A DNA stretch of 64,000 bases from Lachnospiraceae bacterium (GCA_900768755.1 CAAGDV010000030.1:1-64000), one strand, 5' to 3'; shown: positions 35,383 through 44,236, counted from the first letter of the stretch. A program made the numbers and translations. Notes: generated from the letters alone by a model not told the origin.

Positions 35383-36933
35383 TTAATATCCCGCATAAAT
35401 CAAATCGACCGCAGCATAACCGCTTCCGTATGCTCCGAGCACAACGATAATAATCACCGCCGCATACCACACAGTCCAGCGCAAAACTATATTCCAGCCG
35501 GCTATTTTCTTTCGGATATCAATGTGTTTTTCCTTAAGGATTCCGACAACCGATACCAACACAATTCCCAATACAACCACACATATATCATATATATCCA
35601 TTCCCAGTTTCACAATAAGATGTGTAAGCTGCGAAATGTGAAAATCCGTAAAAATCTTTCCGAGCATCATAAAACCGTCTTTTAGCGTATCTGCCCGGAA
35701 AAAAAGCTCGCCGATAACCACTATCGGAACAAGTTTTACAAACAAAAGCGCGCGGTATCCAAAGCTTTCGCGGTTAATGTGCATCCTGTCCGTGATTTTT
35801 CTCACCGGCTCCTCCAGGATATTTTCAATAAAAATCAGCACGAAATAGTACATTCCGTAAAAAATAAATGTCCAGTTGGCGCCGTGCCACAATCCGTTGC
35901 AAAACCATACGCAGAAAAGTGCAATCGTGGGTGCCACGAATTTTGACACGTTTTTGCCGCACACCTTCTTGACCTTCTTTGCAAAATTCTTCACCGGCTT
36001 TGCAAGCGACACGGGGTAAAAAATATAGTCCTTAAAGAAGGTTCCCAGCGTGATGTGCCATCTGTGCCAGAAGTCCGACGCATTCTTTGCAAGAAACGGC
36101 TGCCTGAAGTTCTCCGGAAGCTTCACTCCGAAAATCTCACCCGCTCCGATGACAATATCAATGCTTCCCGAAAACTCCATGTAAAGCTGCGTTGTGTAGC
36201 ACACCGCACCAAACAGCGCAATAGAGCCGTCGTACGATGCATAGTTCTCGAAAATATTGGTGACCGCCGGGTATATTCTGTCGGCAACCACTATTTTTTT
36301 GAACAAGCCCCATACTATTCTCTGGTAGCCGAATTTCAGGTTGTCAAACTCAATTCCCCTGCCGGAATAAAGCGCTTCGGCAGTCTCCCCAAAACGCGCA
36401 ATCGGTCCTTCCATAATCTGCGGAAAAAAGCTCATATACAGGGCTATTTTAGCAAGATTGGGCTCGGCCTTGATGGTCCTTCTATAGACATCAGTCATGT
36501 ACGAAATCGCCTGAAGAGTATAAAAGGACAGTCCGACAGGGACAAGAAACCTCATTGATTTAAAATACCATCCGCTGCCGAATTTTCTTAATATTCCGCT
36601 CAGGGTAATTCCCAGAAAATTAGTGTATTTGAGCACAAGAAGTATCATCAGGCAGACAATTACTCCAAAAGCCAGAATCCTCCTTCTGGTCTTCATAACC
36701 GCTTTTTTGTCGCAGACCTCCACCAGGTCGGCCCGCTCCATCCACAGTCCGATATAATGAGTCAAAAGTGTCGTGGAAACAAGATACAGAACCAGCTTGC
36801 CGCTTATGAGCATGAAGAATACGTAATCCGCCGCCAAAAGCACAATGAAACGGTACCGCGACGGGGTAAGCTGGTATACAACAATTACAATCGGGAGAAA
36901 AACAGCAAAAAACCCCAATAAATGGTATGCCAT
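35383..36933 (-). CDS. MBOAT O-acyltransferase (DltB/AlgI family)
   Basis: The 516-residue protein has about 11 membrane helices and the MBOAT signature. This includes MSFFPQIMEGPIARFGET, NASDFWHRWHITLGTFFKDYI (conserved His of the WHRWHI segment) and the second catalytic His in FCNGLWHGANWTFIFYG (about residue 330). In DltB and AlgI this enzyme passes an acyl group from a cytoplasmic thioester to an acceptor on the outside. Here the donor is probably the carrier protein encoded two bases upstream. The start is fixed by AGAGG before the ATG at 36933. Confidence 0.95.
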   Translation of the reverse strand: MAYHLLGFFAVFLPIVIVVYQLTPSRYRFIVLLAADYVFFMLISGKLVLYLVSTTLLTHYIGLWMERADLVEVCDKKAVMKTRRRILAFGVIVCLMILLVLKYTNFLGITLSGILRKFGSGWYFKSMRFLVPVGLSFYTLQAISYMTDVYRRTIKAEPNLAKIALYMSFFPQIMEGPIARFGETAEALYSGRGIEFDNLKFGYQRIVWGLFKKIVVADRIYPAVTNIFENYASYDGSIALFGAVCYTTQLYMEFSGSIDIVIGAGEIFGVKLPENFRQPFLAKNASDFWHRWHITLGTFFKDYIFYPVSLAKPVKNFAKKVKKVCGKNVSKFVAPTIALFCVWFCNGLWHGANWTFIFYGMYYFVLIFIENILEEPVRKITDRMHINRESFGYRALLFVKLVPIVVIGELFFRADTLKDGFMMLGKIFTDFHISQLTHLIVKLGMDIYDICVVVLGIVLVSVVGILKEKHIDIRKKIAGWNIVLRWTVWYAAVIIIVVLGAYGSGYAAVDLIYAGY

Positions 36934-36935
36934 AA

Positions 36936-37163
36936 TTAATCCTCTTTTAACCTTGTAATCATTGCCCACAAAGCCTCTGCGGAATTAAAATTCTCCGCCA
37001 CCAGCTCAGCCGGAGCCACCTCTATGTCAAAAGCATCCTCCATCTCAGACACCAACGACAATATTGCGAATGAATCGAGTATATGATCGTCAATAAGAGT
37101 TGTACATGTACTGTAATCAACTCCCGGCTTGATATCCTCCAAAATACTGATAAGTTCTTCCAT
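36936..37163 (-). CDS. Acyl/aminoacyl carrier protein (DltC-like)
   Basis: The 75-residue protein has the carrier-protein fold with the phosphopantetheine attachment serine in DDHILDSFAILSLV (Ser about 31). The DSF form, not DSL, is common in DltC-type carriers. It would hold the activated amino acid made by the ligase, after or before decarboxylation, and present it to the MBOAT protein. Start overlaps the stop of the PLP enzyme by one base. It needs a phosphopantetheinyl transferase, such as the one at 14364-14984. Confidence 0.93.
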   Translation of the reverse strand: MEELISILEDIKPGVDYSTCTTLIDDHILDSFAILSLVSEMEDAFDIEVAPAELVAENFNSAEALWAMITRLKED

Positions 37164-38338
37164 TACTGTAAATCCTCACTTTCTGAATTAAGTATATATG
37201 TCTCAACAGTGTCGCGCACTGTGTGAAAACCATCCTCCGCTGTATAAAACATTACCCTGGGAAGACTCCGGCTGAGGAAAAGAGACATTCCTTCCGTCAC
37301 CGAATACGCCCCACACCTCTCAAATACAAGCAGATCGCCGACGTTCATCACGCCCTTTTTGAGCCCCTTGGTGACTATATCCGACACAGTGCAGAGCGAG
37401 CCGTACACATTGTATGTATCTTCGGTAATCTCCCTATCCGGCAGAACCGATATGTGCGGAACCTTCATTCCCATGAGCTGACCGTAGTAATTGAGCTGGT
37501 GTATTCCTCCGTCCACCAGACAGATATTAAGCCCGTCATTGGACTTGACATCAACCACCTCAGTGACATAGTAACCGCACATCGCCGCGGCAAAACGCCC
37601 AAGTTCGATGGTGACATGCGAATATCCCCTGACATTCAGAAGCATGCCGCGCAGTTCATAAAGGACATCATCACAGTCCGCCTCGTCGTCGCCCTCAAAA
37701 TAAGATACCATAAGTCCGGGGCCATACTCAAGTTCTTTCGGCCTGATTCCATATTTTGCCTCTATCTCATCGGAAAAATCCGAAAGCATCTCCAGTTCTT
37801 TTGATATCTTTGACATCTTCTTCTGGGTTCCCGAATAGTAGTGGATTCCCATAAATTCCATGTTGGAATCGGAAAGAACACGCCCCAGGGTGTCAAAAAG
37901 CGTCTGCTTATCCATTCCGAACTGATTGCCGGATGTAAGTCTTAGGATTACCCGGATTCGCACACTAAGCTCTTCGCATACCGAAGCGAGAATCTCATAA
38001 TGCCTTGCCGACTCAATCGTATATATGCCCCTGCCGCCTGAAAGTCCGATTATCCTCTGCATTGAAGCGTAGGTCTTGTTGACGCCCGACACAACAATAC
38101 GGTCAGGGTCAACCGACAGTCTGTTGCATATCTCATACTCGCCGGGCGAGCACACCTCAAATCGGTCCACCGAAGCTTTCAAGGGTCCCACCAAAAAAGC
38201 ATTGGCTTTCATGGCGTAGCAGAACCCCGCCGGGGCAATCGAATGCCTTATATTATCTATATGCGCTCTGAGGCTGTCCAGGTCAAACACATACGCAGGC
38301 GTCTGCCCCTTCACCTTCTCAAACTGTATATTCGCCAT
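37163..38338 (-). CDS. Fold-type III PLP-dependent decarboxylase, BtrK/VinO-like
   Basis: The 391-residue enzyme has the Orn/DAP/Arg decarboxylase group-2 plan. The PLP lysine is in FCYAMKANAF (about 48), IHYYSGTQ replaces the His-Ile-Gly-Ser of DAP decarboxylase, EYGPG and ELGRFAAAMCG bind phosphate, and the catalytic Cys is in ERCGAYSVTEGM. The HYYSGTQ form recalls carrier-linked decarboxylases such as BtrK (glutamyl-carrier) and VinO. It lies between the adenylating ligase (20-base overlap) and the carrier gene (1-base overlap). A role in decarboxylating an amino acid on the carrier is therefore inferred; a free lysine, diaminopimelate or ornithine substrate is the alternative. The start is ATG at 38338, with GAAAGG upstream. 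Confidence 0.85.
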   Translation of the reverse strand: MANIQFEKVKGQTPAYVFDLDSLRAHIDNIRHSIAPAGFCYAMKANAFLVGPLKASVDRFEVCSPGEYEICNRLSVDPDRIVVSGVNKTYASMQRIIGLSGGRGIYTIESARHYEILASVCEELSVRIRVILRLTSGNQFGMDKQTLFDTLGRVLSDSNMEFMGIHYYSGTQKKMSKISKELEMLSDFSDEIEAKYGIRPKELEYGPGLMVSYFEGDDEADCDDVLYELRGMLLNVRGYSHVTIELGRFAAAMCGYYVTEVVDVKSNDGLNICLVDGGIHQLNYYGQLMGMKVPHISVLPDREITEDTYNVYGSLCTVSDIVTKGLKKGVMNVGDLLVFERCGAYSVTEGMSLFLSRSLPRVMFYTAEDGFHTVRDTVETYILNSESEDLQ

Positions 38339-39839
38339 TACGATACCTTTCCATAATAAGCTTTCTGTCCATCTTTCCGTTCTTGGTAACCGGAATATTA
38401 TCAATACTTACAAACACATTTGGAATCATGAATTCCGGCACTTTGCTGCGAAGGCCGTCGGCAATTGAAGCCCTGTCGGCACTGCCGACATATACGCCCA
38501 CTATCCTGTTGCGCTTCTCATCAAGAAAAGCACAGCAGCGCTCGATTCCCTCGATTGAATTCACCGCGGACTCGACTTCCTCAAGCTCAATCCTATGCCC
38601 CATGTGTTTTATCTGGTTGTCCTTCCTTCCGGCAAAATACAAAAGCCCGTCCTCGCCGTAATACGCCAAATCCCCGGTTCTGTATACTGTCTCCGGATAA
38701 TCACGGTTCAGAGGATTCTGCACAAACGCCCGCGCCGTCATCTCGGGATTGCGAAAATATCCGAGCGAAAGCGTCGTTCCCGCAACACATATCTCCCCGG
38801 CAATTCCTGCCCCTGTAACCTCACAATCGTCCTCATCCAAAAGAAAAACCCTCTCGTTACGGAAAGCCCTGCCAATCGGAATCTTCTCCTCCCCAGAATA
38901 TGTACGCGTAAGGATGTGATAAGCGCAGTTGCAGGTAATCTCAGTAGGTCCGTATAGATTGATGTATATAGCATCAGGGTACTTCTCCTGCCACTGCGAA
39001 AGCTGTTTAAGCGGCATGGTCTCCCCGGAAAACATTATTTTGTTAATGCGGGCAGGAGTCTTGTATTTCAGACCGTGGAGCCTTACAAGCAGGCACAGCG
39101 CCGACACCGCCCAAATAAGTGTCGTAACCCCATTGTCATCCAGCATGTCCACAACATTGTTGGGAAACATAAAATACGCCTTGGGAATCAGCACGATGCT
39201 TGCCCCGGCAAAAATCGCAGAATATATATCCTTGACCGACACGTCAAAATCAAACGGAGCCTGATTACCCATGACATCCTCCGAAGTAATCCCGCACTCG
39301 TCAATGAAAACCGTAATAAAATCAATCACGCTGCGGTGCGGCACCAGCACGCATTTCGGTATTCCGGTCGAACCTGAGGTGAAAATCCCGTAAAGTGGGT
39401 CCGTATCCATGCTCTTACGTCTGACTGCTTCCAGCGCATCCTCGTCCGCATCCTCATATGCGGCGTCAAGCTCCAGCACCCGGCCTTCATATCCTGCCTC
39501 CCTAAGCTTCTGAACATCAGCTTCGGCAGCAAAAACCACTTTCGGCGCAGCCACCGATAGGATATCCCGTATACGCTGCACGGGGAAACCCGGGTCAACC
39601 GGAATATAGAACGCCCCCGCATACACCGCTCCCATAAAAGCCCTAAGAACCGGTATGCTCTTCTCGGCAAAAACGACAACCGCATCGCCCCTGCCGACAT
39701 ATCTGCAAAGAAGGCTGCCAACCGCTCTTGCCCCTCTCAAAAAATCGCCGTATGTACACTGTCCGTTCACGTCGACCGCAAAAACCTTATCCGGTCTCTC
39801 CGCCGCCGACCTCTCCAAATATTCCAAAACATTACGCAT
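38319..39839 (-). CDS. Amino-acid-adenylating ligase (DltA-like)
   Basis: The 506-residue enzyme shows all core motifs of an adenylation domain: A3 TSGSTGIPKCV, A4-like FDFDVSVKDIY, A5 NLYGPTEITCN, A7 YRTGDLAYY, A8 GRKDNQIKHMGHRIELEEVE and A10 NGKMDRKLI. Such enzymes activate an amino acid with ATP and load it on a carrier protein; DltA does this with D-alanine. The size fits DltA, without fused carrier. The binding-pocket code cannot be read reliably by eye, so the amino acid is unknown. It is the first gene of the operon. Confidence 0.93.
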   Translation of the reverse strand: MRNVLEYLERSAAERPDKVFAVDVNGQCTYGDFLRGARAVGSLLCRYVGRGDAVVVFAEKSIPVLRAFMGAVYAGAFYIPVDPGFPVQRIRDILSVAAPKVVFAAEADVQKLREAGYEGRVLELDAAYEDADEDALEAVRRKSMDTDPLYGIFTSGSTGIPKCVLVPHRSVIDFITVFIDECGITSEDVMGNQAPFDFDVSVKDIYSAIFAGASIVLIPKAYFMFPNNVVDMLDDNGVTTLIWAVSALCLLVRLHGLKYKTPARINKIMFSGETMPLKQLSQWQEKYPDAIYINLYGPTEITCNCAYHILTRTYSGEEKIPIGRAFRNERVFLLDEDDCEVTGAGIAGEICVAGTTLSLGYFRNPEMTARAFVQNPLNRDYPETVYRTGDLAYYGEDGLLYFAGRKDNQIKHMGHRIELEEVESAVNSIEGIERCCAFLDEKRNRIVGVYVGSADRASIADGLRSKVPEFMIPNVFVSIDNIPVTKNGKMDRKLIMERYRNGEYTV

Positions 39840-39870
39840 ATCCGTCTACTCCCATGGGGTGATATGTATG

Positions 39871-39899
39871 ATTTTATCAGATTATGTCGAAATATACAA
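39871..39899 (-). promoter_or_regulatory. Probable promoter of the dlt-like operon
   Basis: On the minus strand TTGTAT (39894-39899), a 17-base spacer and TAAAAT (39871-39876, preceded by TGA) lie 32 bases before the ligase start. Confidence 0.6.
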
Positions 39900-40053
39900 C
39901 CTATAATGCAGATTTTTACAGTTGGGGTGCGAATGTCCGAACGGGGGATTTTTCCATCTCGTTTCCTATTTATCCGTTACAACATGTGAATAATTCTTCA
40001 CCAAAGCAACGCTCCTGAATACTCTATAATATCGAATTTTAATCGGAGGATTT

Positions 40054-41025
40054 ATGAAAAAAATAACGACTGTTTTTTTGACTGCAATGCTGTGTGCAGT
40101 CTGTCTGTGCGGTTGTCAGAAGAAAGATGACGGCCTGACCCGGGTGCGGCTCAATGAAGTAGCTCATTCTATTTTTTACGCCCCGCAGTACGTGGCAATC
40201 GAACTGGGGTATTTTGAGGAAGAAGGGATTAAAATTGAGCTGACGACGGGATTCGGTGCGGACAAAACAATGACCGCGCTCCTTTCGGGCAATGCGGACA
40301 TCGGGTTTATGGGTGCAGAATCAAGCATCTATGCGTACGCGCAGGGTGCCGACGACTACGCAGTCAATTTTGCGCAGCTCACTCAGAGGGCGGGCAATTT
40401 TCTGGTTGCAAGGGAACCGATTGAAGATTTCTCCTGGGATATGCTTATAGGCAAAGAGGTTTTGGGCGGCCGCGCAGGCGGAATGCCCCAGATGATTCTT
40501 GAGTACATCTTAAAACACAACGGAATCGACCCGAAAGAGGATGTGAATATTGTTCAAAACATTGATTTCGGACTCACCGCCGGTGCTTTTAGCAGCGGTC
40601 AGGGTGATTTTACCGTAGAGTTTGAGCCCGGTGCCACTTCTCTCGAAAAAGAGGGTGCAGGCTACGTTGTCGCGTCCCTGGGCGTTGACAGCGGTTACGT
40701 TCCGTACACCGCCTACTGCGCCAAAAAAAGCTATATTGCAGACCACGGCAATGTCATTGAGAAGTTCGTCCGTGCGCTTGAGCGAGGCATGCACTATGTA
40801 AACACCCACCCCGCCGAGGACACCGCCTCAATCATCGCGCCGCAGTTTGCCGACACGGACGTGTCAACAATCACAACCATCGTCGACAGATACAAGTCTC
40901 AGGACACCTGGAAGACTGACTCGACCTTCGAGCAGGACGCCTTTGACCTCCTGTGCGACATCTTAAAAGAAGCCGGCGAGCTTACGGTTGACGTGCCGTA
41001 CGAAGAGCTTGTTATGAAAAATTAG
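40054..41025 (+). CDS. Orphan ABC substrate-binding lipoprotein (NMT1/SsuA type)
   Basis: The 323-residue protein has a lipoprotein signal (CAVCLCGC, lipidated Cys about 22) and an NMT1/SsuA-like type II periplasmic-binding fold: LNEVAHSIFYAPQYVAIELGYFEEEGIKIEL and later LLSGNADIGFMG. This class binds sulfonates, nitrate, taurine or pyrimidine precursors. No permease or ATPase gene follows, so it must use a system elsewhere or serve a sensor. GGAGG lies 7 bases before the ATG; a TATAAT at 40025 may be the -10 element. It converges on a soluble chemoreceptor gene with which it shares a terminator. Confidence 0.92.
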   Translation: MKKITTVFLTAMLCAVCLCGCQKKDDGLTRVRLNEVAHSIFYAPQYVAIELGYFEEEGIKIELTTGFGADKTMTALLSGNADIGFMGAESSIYAYAQGADDYAVNFAQLTQRAGNFLVAREPIEDFSWDMLIGKEVLGGRAGGMPQMILEYILKHNGIDPKEDVNIVQNIDFGLTAGAFSSGQGDFTVEFEPGATSLEKEGAGYVVASLGVDSGYVPYTAYCAKKSYIADHGNVIEKFVRALERGMHYVNTHPAEDTASIIAPQFADTDVSTITTIVDRYKSQDTWKTDSTFEQDAFDLLCDILKEAGELTVDVPYEELVMKN

Positions 41026-41040
41026 ATATAAAAAACAAAG

Positions 41041-41073
41041 CCCCTTTTACAGAATACATGCCTGTAAAAGGGG
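41041..41073. terminator. Shared terminator of convergent genes
   Basis: A 12-bp perfect stem (41041-41052 with 41062-41073, arm CCCCTTTTACAG) has a nine-base loop. On the minus strand it is followed by CTTTGTTTTTT and on the plus strand by ATATTT, so it probably ends both flanking transcripts. Confidence 0.85.
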
Positions 41074-41086
41074 ATATTTAGTGTCA

Positions 41087-41860
41087 TCAATTCTCTTTCA
41101 GATGTCTAATCACAGTCGTCAGCTCGTTGATTGATACTTTTATCTGCTTGTTAATCTCAGATGAAGTGTCCGACAGCTTGCCGACCTCGCCCGCCACAAC
41201 ACTGAAGCCACGCCCAAACTCACCGGCGCGTGCCGCCTCAATCGAAGCATTGAGTGCCAAAATTCTCTGCTGGTTCTCAATTCTGTCGAGGGCCTTGGAT
41301 CTGTCCGTCATATTTGCAATCAGCTCCGCTGCCTTAGAAATATCACTATCCATCGACTCAATGCGCTGCTTACTCTTATGCTCACTGTACTCAAGGTTGA
41401 CTATCATGTTTATAAGGCTGCCCAAAAGCTCTGCCGCCGCGCGAATGCTTTCCTCCGTCTTAATCGGAACCTTCCTGAGCGCCTTTATGTATTCATCCGG
41501 GTTAATGCCAAGCTCTCGCGCCAGCTCCCTGAACTTCTCCTCATCCGGCTCATTAGGGAGCACCTGTCCGCCGATAATCGAGCCCAAAACCTCGCCGTCA
41601 ACAACAATATCAATCGAAAAATCCATGAGCCCCGCGTGGCAGTAATACACGCCCTTGCATGTATTGTCGCAGTGGACACACCTTGCCATGCCTTCCTTCG
41701 AGCCCCTTGTATATTTCATACAAAAATCCGTAAATCCAATCTCCCCGGAAATGTAATTGCCTTCCTTGTCCACTGCAATCGTCGCAAGCCCCGTCGCAGC
41801 CGACCACGAAGATAATATCCCATCCAAACGCGAAACATCAAAAAAATCCTGAATTCTCAT
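41087..41860 (-). CDS. Soluble chemoreceptor: PocR sensory domain plus short MCP signalling domain
   Basis: The 257-residue protein starts with a PocR-type ligand-binding domain (about 1-165), with the family Cys-rich segment CVHCDNTCKGVYYCHAG and the later SIIGGQVLPNEP. It ends with a shortened methyl-accepting domain whose hairpin tip reads RILALNASIEAARAGEFGRGF (about 205-225). There is no membrane helix, so it senses a cytoplasmic ligand. PocR domains bind small molecules such as 1,2-propanediol. Output would go to CheA/CheW, if present elsewhere. GGAGG eight bases upstream fixes the ATG at 41860. Confidence 0.88.
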   Translation of the reverse strand: MRIQDFFDVSRLDGILSSWSAATGLATIAVDKEGNYISGEIGFTDFCMKYTRGSKEGMARCVHCDNTCKGVYYCHAGLMDFSIDIVVDGEVLGSIIGGQVLPNEPDEEKFRELARELGINPDEYIKALRKVPIKTEESIRAAAELLGSLINMIVNLEYSEHKSKQRIESMDSDISKAAELIANMTDRSKALDRIENQQRILALNASIEAARAGEFGRGFSVVAGEVGKLSDTSSEINKQIKVSINELTTVIRHLKEN

Positions 41861-41895
41861 CTGCAAGTCCTCCGCCCCAAAAATGTACTGTAATT

Positions 41896-41924
41896 ATTAT
41901 ATATTTTGCGAGGAAAAAACACAA
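41896..41924 (-). promoter_or_regulatory. Promoter of the PocR-type chemoreceptor
   Basis: On the minus strand TTGTGT (41919-41924), a 17-base spacer and a perfect TATAAT (41896-41901) lie 35 bases before the start codon. Confidence 0.72.
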
Positions 41925-41992
41925 GGTATCAACCCATTTTTATTGGTACCAGTAAAAACAATCCCTTGTTTATATTACATCCAAATATCATC

Positions 41993-42955
41993 CTACAAAT
42001 TCGACAGATTCTCGAATTTAGGCATCTTTTTCTTCTCTGCCGGAGCGCTCTTTTGAGGCTTCTTGTCCACCGGATGCTCATCCTTGTAGTGCTTCATGTA
42101 AATCTTAACTGCAAAGAATGAGAATGCCGCGGTGAAAATCAACATAAGAATAATGCTCAGAACAACCGGGATTACTTTGTTATCGCCATAGAATTTGGTG
42201 ATACTAACCAATGTGTAAGCACCCATTGTTATGAGATACCAGTATTTCGGCTCGTCATTCTTATATGCGGCATACAGCGGAATTGACGCCGCCACATGGA
42301 ATACCATAAGAATTATGGTAATAATTGCAAAATAGATGTACATGGCAGCATCATAATTGATTATCTCAAAAGCCTGATTGAGAAGGTTGGTGGCCGTCTC
42401 AGCCGTTGCACCCTCTGCTGCCAATTCGTTGTTAAGGAGCTTCTCAAGTCCCATTGAGTTGATGGTGTTACTTGTTACAATGGCAAAAAAGAAGTTGGTA
42501 ACAGACATTGCGCCCTCGGTACCCATAATACCGATACCGTGTGAAAGCCCGTCACGCACATATTTCATGTTAGCGTTAAAAAGCTTCATCATAAGCATTC
42601 TTCCCAGAATCGGGAGTGTTCCGCACATCAGACCGACAATCAAAGGAACGGCATACTTGTTGTTCGCAAACGACTTAAATACTGTCATGAACAGAATATT
42701 GTTGACAGCATTAATTGCCATATTGTAAAACATCACATACGCACAGATTCCGCCGATTACTCCGAAAAGAGTTCCCTTCTGCTTCTTCCAAACAACAGCG
42801 AAAAGAATAATAATGGCTGCCAGAACAATAATTAGTGATGCGATAGCCAGAATTATTGAATTTCGCGGAACATATGCGCTAAGATCCATTCCTTCCGGAA
42901 CCGTATACTCAATTGTCACGTGCTCTGTAGGTGCTTCCGTTTCAAACAAAATCAT
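41993..42955 (-). CDS. Uncharacterised multi-pass membrane protein (possibly YhfC-like)
   Basis: The 320-residue protein begins with an acidic outside segment (FETEAPTEHVTIEYTVPEGMD) and has about seven or eight membrane helices. A cytoplasmic Lys/Pro-rich tail follows (about 285-320). The central motif GLSHGIGIMGTEGAMSV recalls the His/Glu motif of YhfC-type intramembrane proteases, but I cannot confirm membership. The start at 42955 is chosen because AGAGG lies eight bases upstream; the Met seven residues earlier has no site. It lies downstream of cspA, separated by a hairpin. Confidence 0.75.
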   Translation of the reverse strand: MILFETEAPTEHVTIEYTVPEGMDLSAYVPRNSIILAIASLIIVLAAIIILFAVVWKKQKGTLFGVIGGICAYVMFYNMAINAVNNILFMTVFKSFANNKYAVPLIVGLMCGTLPILGRMLMMKLFNANMKYVRDGLSHGIGIMGTEGAMSVTNFFFAIVTSNTINSMGLEKLLNNELAAEGATAETATNLLNQAFEIINYDAAMYIYFAIITIILMVFHVAASIPLYAAYKNDEPKYWYLITMGAYTLVSITKFYGDNKVIPVVLSIILMLIFTAAFSFFAVKIYMKHYKDEHPVDKKPQKSAPAEKKKMPKFENLSNL

Positions 42956-42987
42956 ACATATACCTCTCTGTTTCATTTATTAGTGTT

Positions 42988-43016
42988 AAAAGGGCTATCA
43001 GTTACCTGACAGCCCT
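42988..43016 (-). terminator. Terminator after the cold-shock gene
   Basis: On the minus strand an 11-bp stem (43006-43016 with 42991-43001, arm AGGGCTGTCAG, one G-U pair) and a four-base loop are followed by a short T run. It lies about 100 bases after cspA and before the next membrane-protein gene. Confidence 0.7.
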
Positions 43017-43116
43017 CCCTCTCATAATCTTTACGAATGACAATATACTTTTTTTAATAAATATATATATTGAAAAAAGGCACACTGCAAACCTTTGATT
43101 ATAGTACCACTACCAA

Positions 43117-43317
43117 TTAAACTCTCTTTACGTTAACTGCCTGTGGTCCCTTAGCGCCGTCAACAACATCGAATTCAACAGCCTGTCCCTCTTCAATGGT
43201 CTTGAAGCCTTCCATATCGAGTCCTGAGTAATGAACGAAAATGTCCTTGCCTGACTCGTCAGAGATGAAGCCATATCCCTTCTGATTGTTGAACCACTTA
43301 ACTGTACCTTTGCTCAT
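43117..43317 (-). CDS. cspA: Cold-shock protein, CspA family
   Basis: The 66-residue protein is a single OB-fold cold-shock domain with RNP1 KGYGFI and RNP2 DIFVHYS. It binds single-stranded RNA and DNA and acts as an RNA chaperone. The frame is open upstream, but GGAGG seven bases before the ATG at 43317 fixes the start. Its promoter overlaps the end of hslO. Confidence 0.97.
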   Translation of the reverse strand: MSKGTVKWFNNQKGYGFISDESGKDIFVHYSGLDMEGFKTIEEGQAVEFDVVDGAKGPQAVNVKRV

Positions 43318-43363
43318 GGTATTACCTCCAAAAAAATAGATCATCGCACTGTGCGACACTGAA

Positions 43364-43392
43364 ACTTTACCACATTTAGGTGATTAAGTCAA
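43364..43392 (-). promoter_or_regulatory. Promoter of cspA, overlapping the hslO stop
   Basis: On the minus strand TTGACT (43387-43392), a 17-base spacer and TAAAGT (43364-43369) precede cspA. The -35 element lies inside the last codons of hslO. The short leader contains a perfect palindrome TCGCACTGTGCGA (43342-43354). Confidence 0.75.
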
Positions 43393-44236
43393 TAGGCGGA
43401 ATGTTGTATGTTCTGTTACAGAACTCACATTTTACTTCTATCGGCCTGCCCTCCTGTGCCAGTTTCCGCCGCTCATCATCGCTTATGAGGCTTATCGCTC
43501 TTTTCACCTTCTCCATTGAGCAGTCACACTTAAATTGTACCGGCATGCTGTCGAATATCTCCACATCAAGTCCGTTAAGCGCAATCCTTACGATGTCCTC
43601 AGGAGTTTTGCCCTCCTTAAAAAGATTCGTAACCGACGTAATCTGCGAAAAACCGGTCTCGACGGCACTTATTGTCTCCTCCGTTGCGCCGGGCATAATC
43701 TGGACAATAAATCCGCCCGCTACGTCAACCGTGTTATCTGCGGTCATCAGCACCCCGAGCCCTACTCCCGACGGCGTCTGCTCGCTTGAGGCAAAATAGT
43801 ATGTCAGATCCTCCGCTATCTCCCCGCTTATCAGCTCGCAGGTTCCGTTGTAGGGTTCCTTCAGCCCGATATCCTTGGTGACGGTAAGAAAGCCTTTTCC
43901 GATTGCGCCTGCAATGTCAAGCTTTCCTAAGGCATTGGCAGGAAGTACAACGTCGCTTCGTCCCGGATATCCTTTGACATTGCCTTTGGAATCGGCTGTG
44001 ACCAGAAGACGTTTTATCGGGCCGTCCCCGTCGATTCTTAAAGTCAGCACATCCTTATCGCCTTTCATCATGCTTCCCATCATCAAAGCGCCCGTCATCA
44101 GTCTGCCGAGCGCGGCGGTAACGATGGGGCTCGAATTGTGCGCTGCTCTTGCTGTCTCAACCGTATTGCGGGTGTATGCGGCAAAAGCCCTTACCTGCCC
44201 GCCGGCTCCGATTGCCCTAATCATATAATCATTCAT
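43376..44236 (-). CDS. hslO: Redox-regulated chaperone Hsp33
   Basis: The 286-residue protein has the Hsp33 N-terminal domain (SSPIVTAALGRLMTGALMMG) and the C-terminal zinc site CDC plus CEFC about 33 residues apart, the redox switch. Oxidation releases zinc and activates its holdase function in the cytoplasm. It overlaps the preceding methyltransferase gene by four bases. Confidence 0.97.
   Translation of the reverse strand: MNDYMIRAIGAGGQVRAFAAYTRNTVETARAAHNSSPIVTAALGRLMTGALMMGSMMKGDKDVLTLRIDGDGPIKRLLVTADSKGNVKGYPGRSDVVLPANALGKLDIAGAIGKGFLTVTKDIGLKEPYNGTCELISGEIAEDLTYYFASSEQTPSGVGLGVLMTADNTVDVAGGFIVQIMPGATEETISAVETGFSQITSVTNLFKEGKTPEDIVRIALNGLDVEIFDSMPVQFKCDCSMEKVKRAISLISDDERRKLAQEGRPIEVKCEFCNRTYNIPPIDLIT

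Noticed and set aside
39900..40053. Promoter of the orphan binding protein
   Set aside because: A TATAAT at 40025 is present, but no acceptable -35 hexamer stands 16-18 bases before it, so it was not listed.
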